The notes beneath the pieces were generated by a model, which did not search any database, was not told the DNA's origin, and was given only the letters and a program-made list of their open reading frames with translations. Source: Pyrrhosoma nymphula (lineage: Eukaryota; Arthropoda; Insecta; Odonata; Coenagrionidae). From it: 64,000 bases of DNA. Position 1 is the first letter of the stretch, and each line of letters begins with the position of its first letter. The translations under genes and the position numbers were made by a program. The stretch is taken from assembly GCA_963573305.1 (NCBI GenBank), contig OY754327.1:186628386-186692385 (forward strand), read 5' to 3'. Below are positions 24,135 to 36,644 of this stretch, one piece after another.

Positions 24135-24835
24135 GACAACGATAACATAAATCTAGTAGTGATAAACTGTCTCAGCGTAACGAACACTGCCGAGGTAAAG
24201 CATGTATGTCCAAACGCAGATATACTAATGGAAACAGGGAGCTGGCTTGCTTAAGATGGTGAAGTTTTACCACCAGGGTATGAAATCTATAGACGTAATA
24301 AACCTAATATGGCCGGCAGCGGAGCATTCGCAGCAGGCAATTGACATTGAAATAGATTCAAAAACAGATTAGATTGGAATAAAGAACGTCCGGTGCATTA
24401 GTGAAGAGCAGAACAAAAGAAGCACGAATATTTGTTATTTTTACAGACTACTCGATTCTAACATAGAAAATATCAACTAGAAGCTCAAATGTCGACATAT
24501 CCTCGAAGGAAGCGTATGAAGCGTAATCATTATCGGCGGAGATTTCAATCATCCGTCTATTAACTACGAAACCTATAGTGCAAAAACAATATAAATAAAC
24601 TTAGACACTAGCGTAGAATTACTCAATACGCTTTCAAACCACGCTTTAACCCAAGTAGATGACAAATACACTGAAGGAAAGAAAGTATTAAACCTCTAAG
24701 CTGTCAATCATCCTGCGATTTTTAAAATGTCGATATCTTTGAAGGAACAAGTGAATCATAAGGAAATTTTTGCGAATTTAAAAATACAGCAGAGTCCATA
24801 GCACAACCAAAGTGGAAAGTTTACTAATTGGAAAG
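24135..24835 (+). mobile_element. Non-LTR retrotransposon AP-endonuclease domain (degenerate)
   Basis: Across several frames the pieces read INLVVINCLSVTNTAEVKHV, LPPGYEIYRRNKPN (about 24280), IIGGDFNHPSINYETYSA (about 24530-24590), LLNTLSNHALTQVDDKYTEG-like (about 24620-24680) and NVDIFEGTS (about 24730). GDFNHPSINY and SDH-like endings are hallmarks of the exonuclease-endonuclease-phosphatase fold that nicks target DNA for these elements. The type resembles the elements at 58480 and 63255, and this could be the 5' half of that family. Numerous stops are present; no polymerase follows. Confidence 0.72.
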
Positions 24836-24899
24836 TTGTGTTTTCTTAAAGTTCGAAGAGACAATGAAAGTTTCACTCTCGGAATTCGTAGCTATAGTA

Positions 24900-25225
24900 C
24901 AAAAGACGAAAACACCGAAGTAGCACGGAGATATTTGTGGAAATTCACCCCCAATCCATCCGCCACCTTAAAAACCGCCTTTTATATTTATACCACCACC
25001 ACCCTTCATTCCCAATCATTCAAACCCACCAAATCTCTTCCTACCCAGTGCAATCGCCCGCGATGCAAAACTTGTGCCATTCTCACTACCCAGCCCCTGC
25101 CGGACAAGTTTCTCACTTTTCATTTCCCTTCTGCCTCCTCATCCTACTGCAAAACACACAAAATACTGTTTACATCCTCCTGTGGCAACACTGCCCCTCT
25201 TTCTACATTGGATTATCCACCACCA
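24900..25225 (+). mobile_element. Probable Penelope-like element C-terminal fragment
   Basis: The frame contains FTPNPSATLKTAF, then CNRPRCKTCAILTT and FLTFHFPSASSSYCKTHKIL. The Cys pattern CxxxxCKTC plus a later C lies, in PLE-type and similar proteins, between the reverse transcriptase and the GIY-YIG endonuclease. The frame then shifts and no GIY-YIG core follows. It begins about 65 bases after a LINE endonuclease remnant, so this is a composite of two retroelement types. Confidence 0.5.
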
Positions 25226-25440
25226 GGGGCGCAACAACGGGGGAGGCATTGCCCCCCCAAGCACGATTGTGGGTGGGGGCTAGTCCCAGGAATCAGAAGT
25301 TGTGGCTCACTTTTTAATGGACACTGCCCGATTTGCAAAATAGCCCGCTTAGCTAGCTTATACAGATTTTTCAACGAGTTTGCCCCCCCCCCACGATTCG
25401 GGGGGTTCTTGCGCCCCTGTCCACCACTCCTCTTAGCATA
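25226..25440. repeat. Poly-C/G-bearing repeat-like block
   Basis: The phrase CAGGGGCGCAACAACGGGGG and the near-mirror CCCCCCACGATTCGGGGGG...GCGCCCCTG flank 25227-25425, giving an imperfect inverted arrangement of G- and C-runs. It is probably a short dispersed repeat. Its family is unknown. Confidence 0.4.
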
Positions 25441-28055
25441 CGAATGAATGGCCACCGTACCTCATGTAACGATCCGCCTTCCCTCTCTGTTTCTTTCTTT
25501 CGGTCAAATCCACACAAAAAAAAACATTTTAAACAGGTTCTGGGATCACTAAGTTTGACAAACGAAGAATATTTTATGTATTTTAATGTCAGATTGAATC
25601 ATGTCTTAATTCTTGACCTTTAGTTCCACTTACAGATGACATAGCAGACCTACAGCCATTTACTCCGGCTAACTTTTTAATCGGCTCTGCCTCAATATTG
25701 CTTGCAAAACCAAGGGTTACTGAAGAACAGCTGACTCCTCTAAAACGATGGCTACTGGTGACCCAGATACACTTATGGGATCGTTGTTCTGCGGAGTATT
25801 TGCAAAATCCAAATAGGTGATCCAAATGGGTGAAAGAGTCTCACTCTTTGGCGCGTCGTGCTGCTGAGTAATTAAATTACTTCACCAGTTAAGTGACTGG
25901 GGACATTGCTAGCCACGGTAACTAGTGTGGTCAAAAGTCCTAGGTATGGATAAATTGATTCTTCCGAATAAGCCTGAGGCATATTAAATAATTTGGTTAT
26001 TACTTTTTGTTTTGTATTTTGTATTTTCATCGCATTGTATCCATTATGCTTTGATGCTGCCTTTTTGTTTTCCGTTGTTCATAGAACAAGGTGAGCGGTG
26101 TGTAACGGAACGTAGCGAAGTCAAACTGCGCGCCCCCGCCAATAGTTGCTAGGTGGCGTTTTGCAAAGGCGATGCTACCGCCCTCGCTGAGGTGGGTGGG
26201 TGAGCGAAAGCATGACGCATTCGTCTCTGAGCTACGGGGCTGACACGTTGCAGTGCACAGAATGAAGGTCCTTGCTATAAAACGCCTTCGCTTCTTCTTA
26301 TAGAAAACACGCGAGAAGAAATACTGAGGAATAGTATGCGCATTGCATTAATGAACACATGAGGGATATTTAAATGAGAACTTGTGAAGGAATTAAGCGA
26401 TTAGCTGGAAGAACGGGGAGCTGCTACGAACTCATACTCGGATTTTTTACTGCAGCGATAGTTATTTTTTTTACCATCAATCAACTTTTGTAAGTAAAAC
26501 ACTAAAAATACATTGTCGCCGAATTTTTCTCGAATCTCAGATCGTTTCTGACGAACTCGATCCGTAGCGTTGTTCAAGAGGAAATTTTTAAACACGTCCT
26601 GAAGCTTCCCAGCACCTCTTTATACCCAAAGTGGTCGGTTCTCGAACCAAGAATGACGAACGAAAATAGGAAACCGACCCGCGAGAGGAAATTTTACCAT
26701 TCATCAACCTAACATTCAAATTCTCACAATCCTCTACTGTCTCTTGATTTGAACTTCGAATAAGGCGTTTCATTGCATGTAGACAGTTACTCAAAGATTC
26801 GAACTCTTGGGAAATCGACTCCACCGCAAATGGACAGCAGAAGCGTTTTTAATGACCTCGCATTGCAACTGTAAATCAATCGGTGGGAAGAGGGGGGGGG
26901 GGCATCGGATTCGGTCATTCATCACAGGACACGTCGCCGAGGGCTAAAGGCGGGAGTGAATCACTGCGATGTCTCGTTTTTGGTTCGCCGACCGCTCGAA
27001 GTGGATTTTAATCCAGGTCGGAAGCAAACATAATCGAAAGTCAATTATTTTACCGAAATGTCGGTGGAAACGAAGTCCTTGAGGAGTCACAGGGTTATTA
27101 TCGTTCACTGCAGTTAGAATATCATACTCACCATCAGTTAAATGACAACATGACAATAAATTTAGAGCAGATTCACCTAGCATTCTTTATCAACATCTGA
27201 CATGGGCCTACCTGATCCTTACTAGAATCTATTTGCAATGAATTTTCAATTGTTGGGTCAGATATAACAAGTCTGAAAGCACATTATGTATTTGTGGTTT
27301 GATGAAACTTTCTAAGCAAAAATACATAAGAGACAAGACACTTGATGGGAGGAAAACGAATCCACAAATTTTCCAAAATTTATTATTCACAGTGCTGTTG
27401 GCATTGATGACAGATCAAAGCACTGGGGTCTAATGTGTACGGGTAACACAATTGACTAATCATCTCATCAATCATCAGTCAAGTCACTGCCTTGATAATG
27501 TTTGAGAAAGTCGAAACCTTGGCCGGCAGTATTAAATAAAAATTTGACGAAATAAAGTTTCTCTATTGCCTATTAATAGAGTACCACAAAGTGACGCCTG
27601 AGAAAATTAAGTATATGCGAAATGCCTTTTAACAATTCCACTACGAAATGGACGAATAGAAATGGAGTCTTCCAAATGGCTTCCATGCAATCGGGGAGAT
27701 GCTTTAAGACTTGAGTACTTACACAGCGTACAGCCTCTCGCAATTCGGAGACTTTTAGCGAAAAAAAGAAGACTATCGTTTTAATTCATCTGAGCCATGG
27801 TGTTCCGGCATTTGTGAAAAATGAAGGTGGTGATAACATAAAGAATGAAGGGGTTTCCCCTCAGAACAAAATAAATATGCAGTTTATGGCGAGCTAGTTG
27901 GCGGAGGCGAAAGAGACTATATACTATATCTTCTGGCTGCTTTCGAGGCAGGGAATGACAGTGGAATGGTGGGACCAATGGGCAGGAAGTCAGACGAAGG
28001 CTTTGCTGGAAAGTAAATAAGGATGCAGGAGGGGCTTCCTTGTAAATGGAAAGGG
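25441..28055. other. Stretch without recognised genes
   Basis: A CpG-rich patch at 26090-26230 is followed by TATAAAA at 26276-26282. It looks like a core promoter by composition only, with no coding sequence downstream. A G9 run lies at 26893. No gene is supported. Confidence 0.45.
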
Positions 28056-28059
28056 AAAC

Positions 28060-28220
28060 GAGAAGGAAAGAGACGGGGGGGATGAGGGGAGGCACTCCGC
28101 GCCGTCATCTACACAATTGGACCTCAAAATGCCTTAAACTCACCCACGCCCCCCCCCCCCCCACCTTGAGATCACGACCACCCTCCCCCCCCTCCTCCGC
28201 CTCCCCTCGCAACAATGGAG
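28060..28220. other. Poly-C tract and C-rich block
   Basis: About fourteen consecutive C bases occur at 28149-28162, followed by CCCTCCCCCCCCTCC, then a G-run at 28217-28227. This is a short version of the GC islands seen elsewhere in the window. Confidence 0.8.
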
Positions 28221-28227
28221 GGGGGAG

Positions 28228-30150
28228 TGACGCAATTACAGTCAATATCCACCCCTTCCTCACTTAATGCTCACACATAAGCGCGTGCGATTGGTTCATT
28301 TGAGAACTAAGTGTTTTCATTCCATCTCAAAATGCCACTGCCCGCGAAACGGGCCGTCACGAAAACGCTCCCTGCACCGCTTAAAGACGCTTTTTATTCA
28401 TTCGGTCCATATTTATGAAGTGAAGGAGGAAGGAATACCCCACTAGGTTTATCACCATCCTTTTAATTTGAAAGACAAGCATCTGGGAAGGGATCGCACG
28501 TGTCTTTTGAGTGCGGCCAGCCGCGAGGGGACGCACCCGCGTCTTCGACTGCGGATACACGCATCTTCATCGGCATTCTCCGATTCCGCTATAGTGCCGC
28601 CAATCGCCATCCCAGCCCCTTACCAGTTAATAGCCCTCGGGCTGTTGGCATCGCGAAACAATGGAATCAATAGCAGCCGTCCTTTCTTTCATGCTAGAGC
28701 CGAACTTATAAACAAATTTTGACAACCAGCATGCGAGTTCGAAGGCTGGAGTCTTCCCAATGTCTTCTCACGACGCGCTGGAGTTGAGGAAAGGTGTACA
28801 CATGAGCTTCAAAGAACAGACAAGGATGTAAAAACGAGACCCGACTTCCTCCGTTCTTCAAAGGCAAAAGAAATCGGCGCAATGTTTCAATACCCGTTCC
28901 ACCGCAAAAGACACCGCGGTGCTCCCTACCAACTACTCAAAGATTCCTAGATAAATCGGGGAATTGGAGTGAGGAGTATTGGAATAAGAAGGTTAAGAAT
29001 TACTATGATTGGCATAAATAACAGAAATAGAGAAGATTCTTCGATCTCAGTTTCGCTAATCACAAACAAAAAACCTTTTCATAAAGGTGAACATTTCAGA
29101 CCGAGGAACACCGAAGGCTGCAAGACCAAAACAGCTTGAAATAGGATCGTACAAAGTCGATAGGAGATAGATACTCGCGTATTTCATATAATAATCCAGA
29201 GGAGAGTTAAATGCTGGCAAGGGTTCAAAGAATATGTCGAAGAAACGAAAGGCCAAGTGCCGTAGCGGTGACTTGCTGTCGCCAAATCATTTCAAAACCA
29301 ACGCTAAATTTAAAAAATAAACCCCACTCGTAAAGCTCAGCTATTACGTATGAAGTCACACATCCCGCTGTAGTGTTTTCAAATTAATATCAAGGTGCTA
29401 ACAGCTAATAGGAGGAAAGAACTGAAGGTATTGAGGAAAAAACGAATGGAGTGATGATCAAAGAACAAGAAATACTCGGAGTGAAATAATATAATACTCG
29501 AATAGATATAATCAAAACTCTGTCTATAATGTCTCTTCCTCGAATATGATGTCGGGAATGATCCATTGGTGGACTCAATACGCTCCTTCTGAATCAATCG
29601 ACGACCGGTGACAGATTTACAAAATGATAATAATATAATCGGTTGGGTGGTTCCCTAATCCGCATCTAACATGGAAAGCGAGACTCACTACTGCTGCTCT
29701 CCACGCCCGAACTAATACGCCCACTTTCCACCGCCTCATCAACTCCGTGGCCAGTTCATTTTCATCCGACATGCCCCTCCACCGACGAAAGTAACATCCG
29801 TTGGTCAAACTCATCGGACATACCTATCCATGCTCACCACTAATTAAATTCCTAGGAAATTCACAAGCCAGCATCTTCATTGATGGTAACAGATACCTTC
29901 CCACAATGACCCCCTCCAAAGTCAGAGACCTATGAAGTAACAGACTCTTACTAATCATCAAAGGATCATCATTTCCATTTTATTCCATGTTGCAGGGACA
30001 CTTATAGATGCAGGAAACAAAACAAATTCTTAAAATATCTATAAAAAAAAACGAAGAGTGAAATGGGTGCCGTTTGCTTCCAGAGTGGAACAGTTGACAA
30101 TCAGTAGGCGAGCGCATTCAAATGCACGCACGCACGGCGACCGATGGTCG
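28228..30150. other. Stretch without recognised genes
   Basis: Moderate GC at 28490-28680, AT-rich elsewhere. Frames are short and carry no motif I recognise. Confidence 0.45.
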
Positions 30151-30193
30151 CTGGGAATAGGGATTCTGGCGAGAGTAAAGTTCTTGATTTTAA

Positions 30194-30684
30194 AGTACGG
30201 TCAACTTTTGACCTCGGCAAATGCCGACAATGCTTCTGATTGGTTCCCTTCATGTTCCTTGCGCATCTAACCATGGTTGGCCTTTTTTACATGGGAGAGA
30301 TAGGGACTAAACATGTTTTCACGAGATAAAAATTAATTAACTATATTTCATCGAATTTGAGCCATGATATCTTGTGAATGATTAAATTGCCTATAATACC
30401 ACATCATTTTCATATCAAGTTTATCCTCCAAAATGCGGGAGTCGGCCTGTATAATACGAGCCCAGCAGACGCCTCAAACGGCAGCAGACGACGTCGTCTG
30501 CAATATGAGTGGAACGTTGCGATATTTTCGCCGCTCGTAAAGTGACGCATCGGCTCGGTTATCATGGCTCAAATTCGATTGAATATAGAAAATTAATTTT
30601 TATCTCGTGAAAACATGTTTAGTCCCTATCTCTCCCATGTAAAAAAAGGCCAGCCATGGCTAGATGCGCAAGGTTGACCGTACT
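30194..30684. repeat. Foldback element with long inverted arms
   Basis: The arms 30258-30368 and 30561-30672 are nearly perfect reverse complements over about 110 bases, including ACATGGGAGAGATAGGGACT. An outer matching block, AGTACGGTCAAC, lies at 30194-30205 and 30673-30684, with about 50 extra bases on the left side only. The spacer is about 190 bases and holds a perfect 18-bp palindrome. A transcript would fold into a long hairpin. No target duplication was identified, so it could be a foldback transposon or MITE. Confidence 0.85.
30484..30501. repeat. 18-bp perfect palindrome
   Basis: GCAGACGACGTCGTCTGC is fully self-complementary. It sits inside the loop of the surrounding foldback repeat. 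Confidence 0.95.
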
Positions 30685-30769
30685 TTCCTAATACAGAGCT
30701 TTAGGCGAGAGGCGACTGCAGCGACCCTATTCCACGCGGGCACTCGCGCAACCCGTGAGCAGGGGATTG

Positions 30770-31200
30770 AACAACGTAGGGGGCCGGGGGGGGGGAAGGA
30801 AGGAAGTGAGAAGCAAGGGGGGGGGGGTTGAAGAGAGCAAAGGGGAGAGAGGAGGAAGGGGGGATGGATGGCAAGAGAAGGGCGCTCTTTCAACACTCCC
30901 TCACGGTCATTCTGCCCCTATGCCACGGTGAGGAGGGCCATCGCGGCTAATTAAGTCTCCAGCAGCGGGAGAAGGGGGAGCACAGCCAGGCTCCGAAACC
31001 CCCCCTCCTTCTTTCCTCTCCACCCCCGGGGCGGGGGGGAGGGGGGCGTGGCGTGGGTGGGGATTCCAGAAGGAGAAAGGAGAGTAGAGTTTCGAGAGTA
31101 AGACGACGAGTGTGGAGGGGGGGGGGGATGGGAGTGAAGGGGAAGAAGGAAGAATGGAGGACTAGGGGGGGAAGGGGGGATATAAGAAGAGCCCTCTCTT
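30770..31200. other. GC-rich low-complexity island (mainly G on plus)
   Basis: G-runs of 8-10 bases occur at about 30785, 30818 and 31118, with C-runs at 31000-31025. GGAGGAAGG-type purine tracts are frequent. It has strong G-quadruplex potential on the plus strand. No coding support. Confidence 0.75.
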
Positions 31201-33305
31201 ATTAACTTGAGGCGCAAATGAAGGGGACGCCACTCTTGGGTGATAAACTGATGGAGGGGAAAGATTACGGCAGGTGGCCACTTAAACCTGTGAATGCGGT
31301 AATTTGCACTGCCTTATCCCGGACTTTGCTGCAGTAAAAAAAAGGGATATGTAATTGAATTATTTCATAAAACTAAAGGAAATTGATTACGAATAGCAGA
31401 AGTTAGCTATTAAGGAGGTTCCGCCGTGACTGTGTGAGTCAAAGCAAATACTAAATTCCACATTTTTGTAATTTTGTCAAAAAAATACTGCTTTCTCTGA
31501 TGCAATGCGTTACCTATAGAAACCCAAGAGTAAGGTACAAAATATGCAGATTATTTCACGCATGTATTTTAAATGAGAACTTTTTTTCAGCCATATGAGC
31601 CGACTGCAGCGCCATTTCCTACGAATTACCGCATTTTGACTTCAATTACGGCATTGATTCTTCAATAACTAGAAAAATTAGTTGGTAAGATCCTTATATT
31701 TTATTTTTATTCAATTCCTCTGGATTATTTCCTTCTTAGAGACAGTTTTCCACGAAAATTACATTTGTGTGAAAAGGAATAATACTATTTTCCCCGTGTT
31801 TCTCTCATTCTCCCATTGAACACCATGTAATTTCAAGTTCAATTAAAGAATAAAATAGCGTCGAAAGGTATTATTTTGTTGTTCATATCAGATAGAGGAC
31901 AAATTTTTCTACAAGTAGACAGAATATGAATAAAATGACATTTAAGTCATTTTGCGGTGGAACCACCTTAAGAAAAACCGAAGTAGATTTATCCGATCAA
32001 ATCCCGTAACAAGATGACAAAAAGAGCAAAAATTGATTTATTTTTTTTTCCACCAGTTAGAGATTAGAGAGGTTACTGCATAACCATCGTAGGATGGAGC
32101 CCTTGGGCGTTCTTGAACATTATTGCCCTGGAATAAAAATTAACAAACATACATATACTCAGACGCAAATAATCAATTCAAGAATCAGGCACTAATTTAG
32201 AAGCTGGTGTAAGCCATGCGATGTTTAATAGAGAAAATTAAGTGTGAGCGCTTCTGTATAATGTAAGCAACTGTTAAAAAACATAACTGCCGAGGAGTCT
32301 GCAAATTTTAATTTCAATAATTTTTATTCTACCTATAAAAGTTTAAGAACTATATAAAAATTAATAAAATACAAATGGGTACATGTCAGTGGAATATAGG
32401 CAACCTGGAGTAAAAAAAACTGTCTTTCATCTTTGAAACTGATTATTAGAGACGGATTACAGGTGAATAAATTGCCTTTTTTTATTTTATAAGGCACTCA
32501 GAACGAAAATAACTCCACTGATTCTTTTATAAGTTCACAATTTTGGATAAAACTGAATCGCGGAGCATTATTAAGCGTTATGTATCAAAATAAAATCAAA
32601 TGAAATTACATAAATGTTAAGAGATCAGCGTCATTAAATTTGGGGAGAAGCCATTGTTTCTAGTTTCGTAATAATTAACTCGCACAGCAACTTTTATGCG
32701 ATATGTCCATGAGAGGGAGCACAACAACTTTGGCGCAATGTACGTGGGCGTTTTATAAAAGATTCAAAGCTGGGAATTTACTTCACAATGATTCGCGCTT
32801 AATTCAGAAAAATAGTCCCTCGGTTCTTCTCTGTTCTCGGTTCTTCCCTCCCCTTCATAGAAAGCGCTTCTTAACCTTTTTCGTGGAAATGAATGCCTCA
32901 ACGGCAAAATATCGAGACTTCTAAACAAAAGGAATGAATGATTAGTTTTTTGCTCACTTAATATAACCCTGATAAGACTTTGTTTGAGCAGTTTGTGATT
33001 GCTTCAATATTAGCGAATCACTGTTCTTTCTAAGTGACAACGGCAGGAATTTCATAACTGTTTTCGACTCATCGAAGTCACCTCTTTTAGAACATTTTAT
33101 CTGAAAACCCTTTGAAATAAACGAAAGGGTCTTGATCAAAATATCTTAAATCTAAAATCATAATCAAGGTTGACCATATAATGAGTATTTTAATGATAAC
33201 TTTATTTTATAAAAGTCATAAAAATTTTAACGGATACTGCACACAATTTAAGTTAAAGAGTTCATTCTATGTAATTATTTTATTTTCGAAGGGTTCGTCC
33301 TCTTC
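31201..33305. other. AT-rich stretch, nothing recognised
   Basis: Long AT-rich sequence with short frames only. No repeat with clear boundaries was seen. Confidence 0.5.
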
Positions 33306-33309
33306 AATG

Positions 33310-34060
33310 GATGACGTTTGTTCCCACGGGAAAGGAAGGGGAGGGCAAAAAGGGTGCGTTCTGTTTTCTTGGGAGCCTCCGAAGTCCGTCCGAGGATCTA
33401 TCAGGGTGGGAGGGTTTCCTCGAAGAAGGCGGCGGTGTAATGAAGTGCGTCCCTTCTGGAGGCAGGGGGGGGTGGATGTGGGCAGGGGAGGGGGAGAAGG
33501 GGGAGCGCTCCTTTGAGAGGACCGCCAGCGAGTGGCAATGGCCTCGAGGGGACATCGCCCGCATCCCTCCCCCATCCCCATCCCCTTAGATTAGTCGGTC
33601 TTCCTCTCTCCGGTGAAGAGGGGGGAAGGACCCGTAAAAAAGGGCGGGGGATGGGGGGAGTGGATGGGCGCGAACCCTCTTCTCCCGATTCCATTGGAGA
33701 GAAACTTTTCGGGGCAAGCAGCCGTCGCGTCGGGGGAAGGGGGATAACTCGCCCTGTGCGAGGTGCATCCACTGCGATTTGAGACATCGCATCGTGACGA
33801 TGAATGTCCGCACCTCTCGCTACACATCCCATTGCGATGTGATAAGGATGGAATGCATGCGAGCGATTAAATGCGATGGATCGCTTCTCTCGCGATGCAT
33901 CCGAAGTGCGAGATTGAAGTGCGTTGCGTGGCGCAGACGGCCCTGGACGCAAATGTCTTCGCCGATACGTGGAATTCGCGACCCGCGCGCCCTTCCCGGA
34001 TTCGTGTGAGCGAGTGATTGCGTGCATGCGACCATGCAGTCGACTGTTCATCCGAGTGAG
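33310..34060. other. GC island with CpG-rich GCGAT-repeat flank
   Basis: G-rich arms at 33330-33520 and 33610-33665 give way to a CpG-rich, non-repetitive part at 33760-34050. There GCGAT or ATCGC words recur (33774, 33787, 33834, 33865, 33881, 33892). This looks more like a CpG island than the plain G-run islands. A minus-strand frame of 223 codons spans both parts but has no recognisable domain. Confidence 0.6.
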
Positions 34061-34650
34061 CACGCCCGCCAATCGAAGTAAAATTTAGAAAAGTAACACT
34101 TTTTTCATTTTAATTATGAATACTAATAACTATCTTTAGTTGGGTCATAGAAGGTAAACAATGGAAATAATTCAAATAAATCGTACGAAGATAAAAGATA
34201 TTATTTGTAATCCGTGAGTACGCCATCACAGTGGTTCCTTGGAGATTCCTTAATCAAGATGACTTCATTCGGCGATCAATCCGAGCGCTGGCTAGTGAAG
34301 AGGTGTAACGATGGAGCAACACCCTTGGCTGAAGGCCAGAGTGTTGAGAGGCTGTGACTACGGCAGCCGATTCCTATCCCTGGACCAAGTGCGGTGCCCA
34401 TCCACGTTCTAGTTATCGAAGGAATGAAGGCGTCTGAATTTCAGCAGACAGCACCTCCAAAAGAATAAGAAAACACCTCTGGATCCTTCGTCCCGTGTAC
34501 TCTTGGCACCGGAATGCCAACCTTTTACTCAATTTGGCTGAACGCTCGACTCGTTTTCATTTCTATATTTGTTTTATCCATTTTTCTTTGAAAGAGAGTC
34601 TTCTGTTTTAAAGACCAATTTAGCCTAACCTCATCATTACTATGAGCGTC
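34061..34650. other. Stretch without recognised genes
   Basis: No domain and no bounded repeat is seen. Confidence 0.45.
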
Positions 34651-34654
34651 TAAG

Positions 34655-35065
34655 AGTGAGCCTCAGCGACACCGCAACCCCCGGTCCGAAGCACGGGAGG
34701 GGTCGGAGGAGACGCTGGAGAGGGGGGAGGAGTCGGGGGATGCTGGAATTGGTGTTTGACCCGGTGACCGCCTTGCGAGCGTCAGCTGTTCGAATCGCCG
34801 GCCGGGTGCACGACTTCCATCGAGGCTTCCCCTTCCAGCCACCGGCGCGCCGGCGCTGGAGTCGCCGAACATTGACGCTCCCCCCACCCACCCCTTCGCT
34901 TCTTGACCTTCGCCCCCTCCACCCCCTCCATTCGCCCCCTCAAACCCCCCTCCCCCCCCCGCACCCAAAAAGGGGGCGGGGGAGGGGGGGAAGGAAAGAA
35001 GAGGAACGGCGAGGTAACGATTTGGGATGCGTCCCACCCCAAGCTAGTATCAATTAGGGCCGCCT
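34655..35065. other. GC-rich low-complexity island (C-run then G-run)
   Basis: CCGGCGCGCCGG sits at about 34843. C-runs follow at 34880-34965 and switch directly to G-runs at 34970-34995, around AAAAAGGGGGCGGGGG. Frames on both strands are compositional. Confidence 0.75.
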
Positions 35066-36640
35066 TTAATTCCTCTTAAAGCCTCATTTTACGCCTCTCG
35101 CGAGGTCGAGAGGCAGACAGAGGGGCTGTCCGAGCGCCCCCTGCCACACGCCTCAAATAGCGGGGCAGGCGTCACTCTTGTGCGGCCGCCCTCAGAACCC
35201 GAGACGACATCCCAAGAGCGAAAGACCCTGTTCAAACTTTAAGACACCTCTTCGACCTCAAACACCGGCTCCAGGATCCCCGAACCATAAAATAAATGCT
35301 CTTAACCCCTTCCCTGACGAATTTTTTTGAGGAAATGGTTCCAAAAAGGATCATATTTTTTTATTGCATTTTTTAATTATTTATATGTTATAATGATGGG
35401 AAAACAAGTTTATTTTGAGCATTGAGCTTTTATTTATTAATAATTTCAATTTAAACCCTTATTGTTATAAATTGTCTAAAGTGAGAGAGATTCACTTCTA
35501 CCTCAGCTAGAACAAGTATTTAAGCCAAAATATCTATATTTTTATTGAAAATTCTACAACCCTAACATATATCCAAAACGATTAGTATAAATTTTAATTA
35601 TTTTCAGATTTTTTTGTGTGGTAAGTCCTAAAACATGGTGAGAGAGAGCGTTACAACCACAGAGTTACATCGTAATCTGGGCAAAAATATCTGCTTTCCC
35701 TTCGAATAATTTTCCCGTGCACATCTCGATTTCTAGTACGTAAAAAGCACTTGCGTGTTGGGCTTGCCTTCTTATTAGTGGCTAGGATCAGCTCAGGAAA
35801 GTGCATTTCTAAGGGGCGGAGAGGGTGATGTGTTGCGGGTGGCCTACCCACTTCATGAGCCAAAAATTGGGGATGTACTCCTCAATAATTTTTTTCGATG
35901 AGGTCAAGTCTATTATTCAAATATGACTTCCTTCCACCTGTTCAAAATTTGGTTGATTTTTCAAATCTTATTCAGTTTTGGATTAGTACGTATTTCTGCG
36001 ACATATTCCTCATTTTTGTGAAGTGTAAATTTTTCCAGATTTTTTTGCAAATCGGCGAATGGCATCGTTTGCAAAACGGCGTACACAGAATCAACCGTGT
36101 GGTCCAAAAATACTCTTTTTCAGGCTTTTATACAATGCTCTGCAGCATTATTACGCCAAGAAAACTCGTATTTCGGGAGCACTCCACGCCATTGTTCTCT
36201 GGAACCAGAGCGTTTTTCACGAAGACAGTGATCAGCATACCAATTTTTCTCATCAGTAATTAGTTATATAAATTCATAGCCGAAGAACAGTTGAAAAAAC
36301 TGGAGTACACCACCATCTTCTTGAACTTGAATGATCATGAAGCTCTGAGATCTTGAGACGAGAGACGAGAAGCTCTGAGATCTTGAGATCTGAGTGACGA
36401 AACTTTGAAACGTTAATCGACACTCCACAACGATCATTATTAGAGGCGGAAAACATTAATTTTCTCAAATCCGAAAACAAGTGCCATCTTAATGTCCAGA
36501 CTCCCACCATGCACTCTTTCAAACCGCATCACAATCCCAACGAGTGATTCTTCTCACGGCGACCGCGACGGGTCAAGTGAAGCGTGAAAATCAATTGGGC
36601 ATATAAAATGAAAAATGAAGTAGTACACAGATAAGCAAGT
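35066..36640. other. Stretch without recognised genes; one LINE-tail-like word
   Basis: CCCCCTGCCACACGCCTC at 35137-35154 is identical to 18 bases in the 3' end of the LINE at 58480-59485, but the surrounding sequence is not clearly alignable. The rest is AT-rich with no recognised coding sequence. Confidence 0.4.
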
Positions 36641-36644
36641 GGAG

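Noticed and set aside
26276..26282. TATAAAA after a CpG-rich patch, promoter-like
   Set aside because: No downstream coding sequence or other core element; a TATA word is expected by chance in AT-rich DNA.
33401..34072. Minus-strand 223-codon frame
   Set aside because: Spans two compositionally different blocks, has no motif, and half of it is the C-run island.
35137..35154. 18-base identity to the 3' end of the LINE at 59428
   Set aside because: Flanks do not clearly align and no tail follows, so it is noted but not called a LINE copy.
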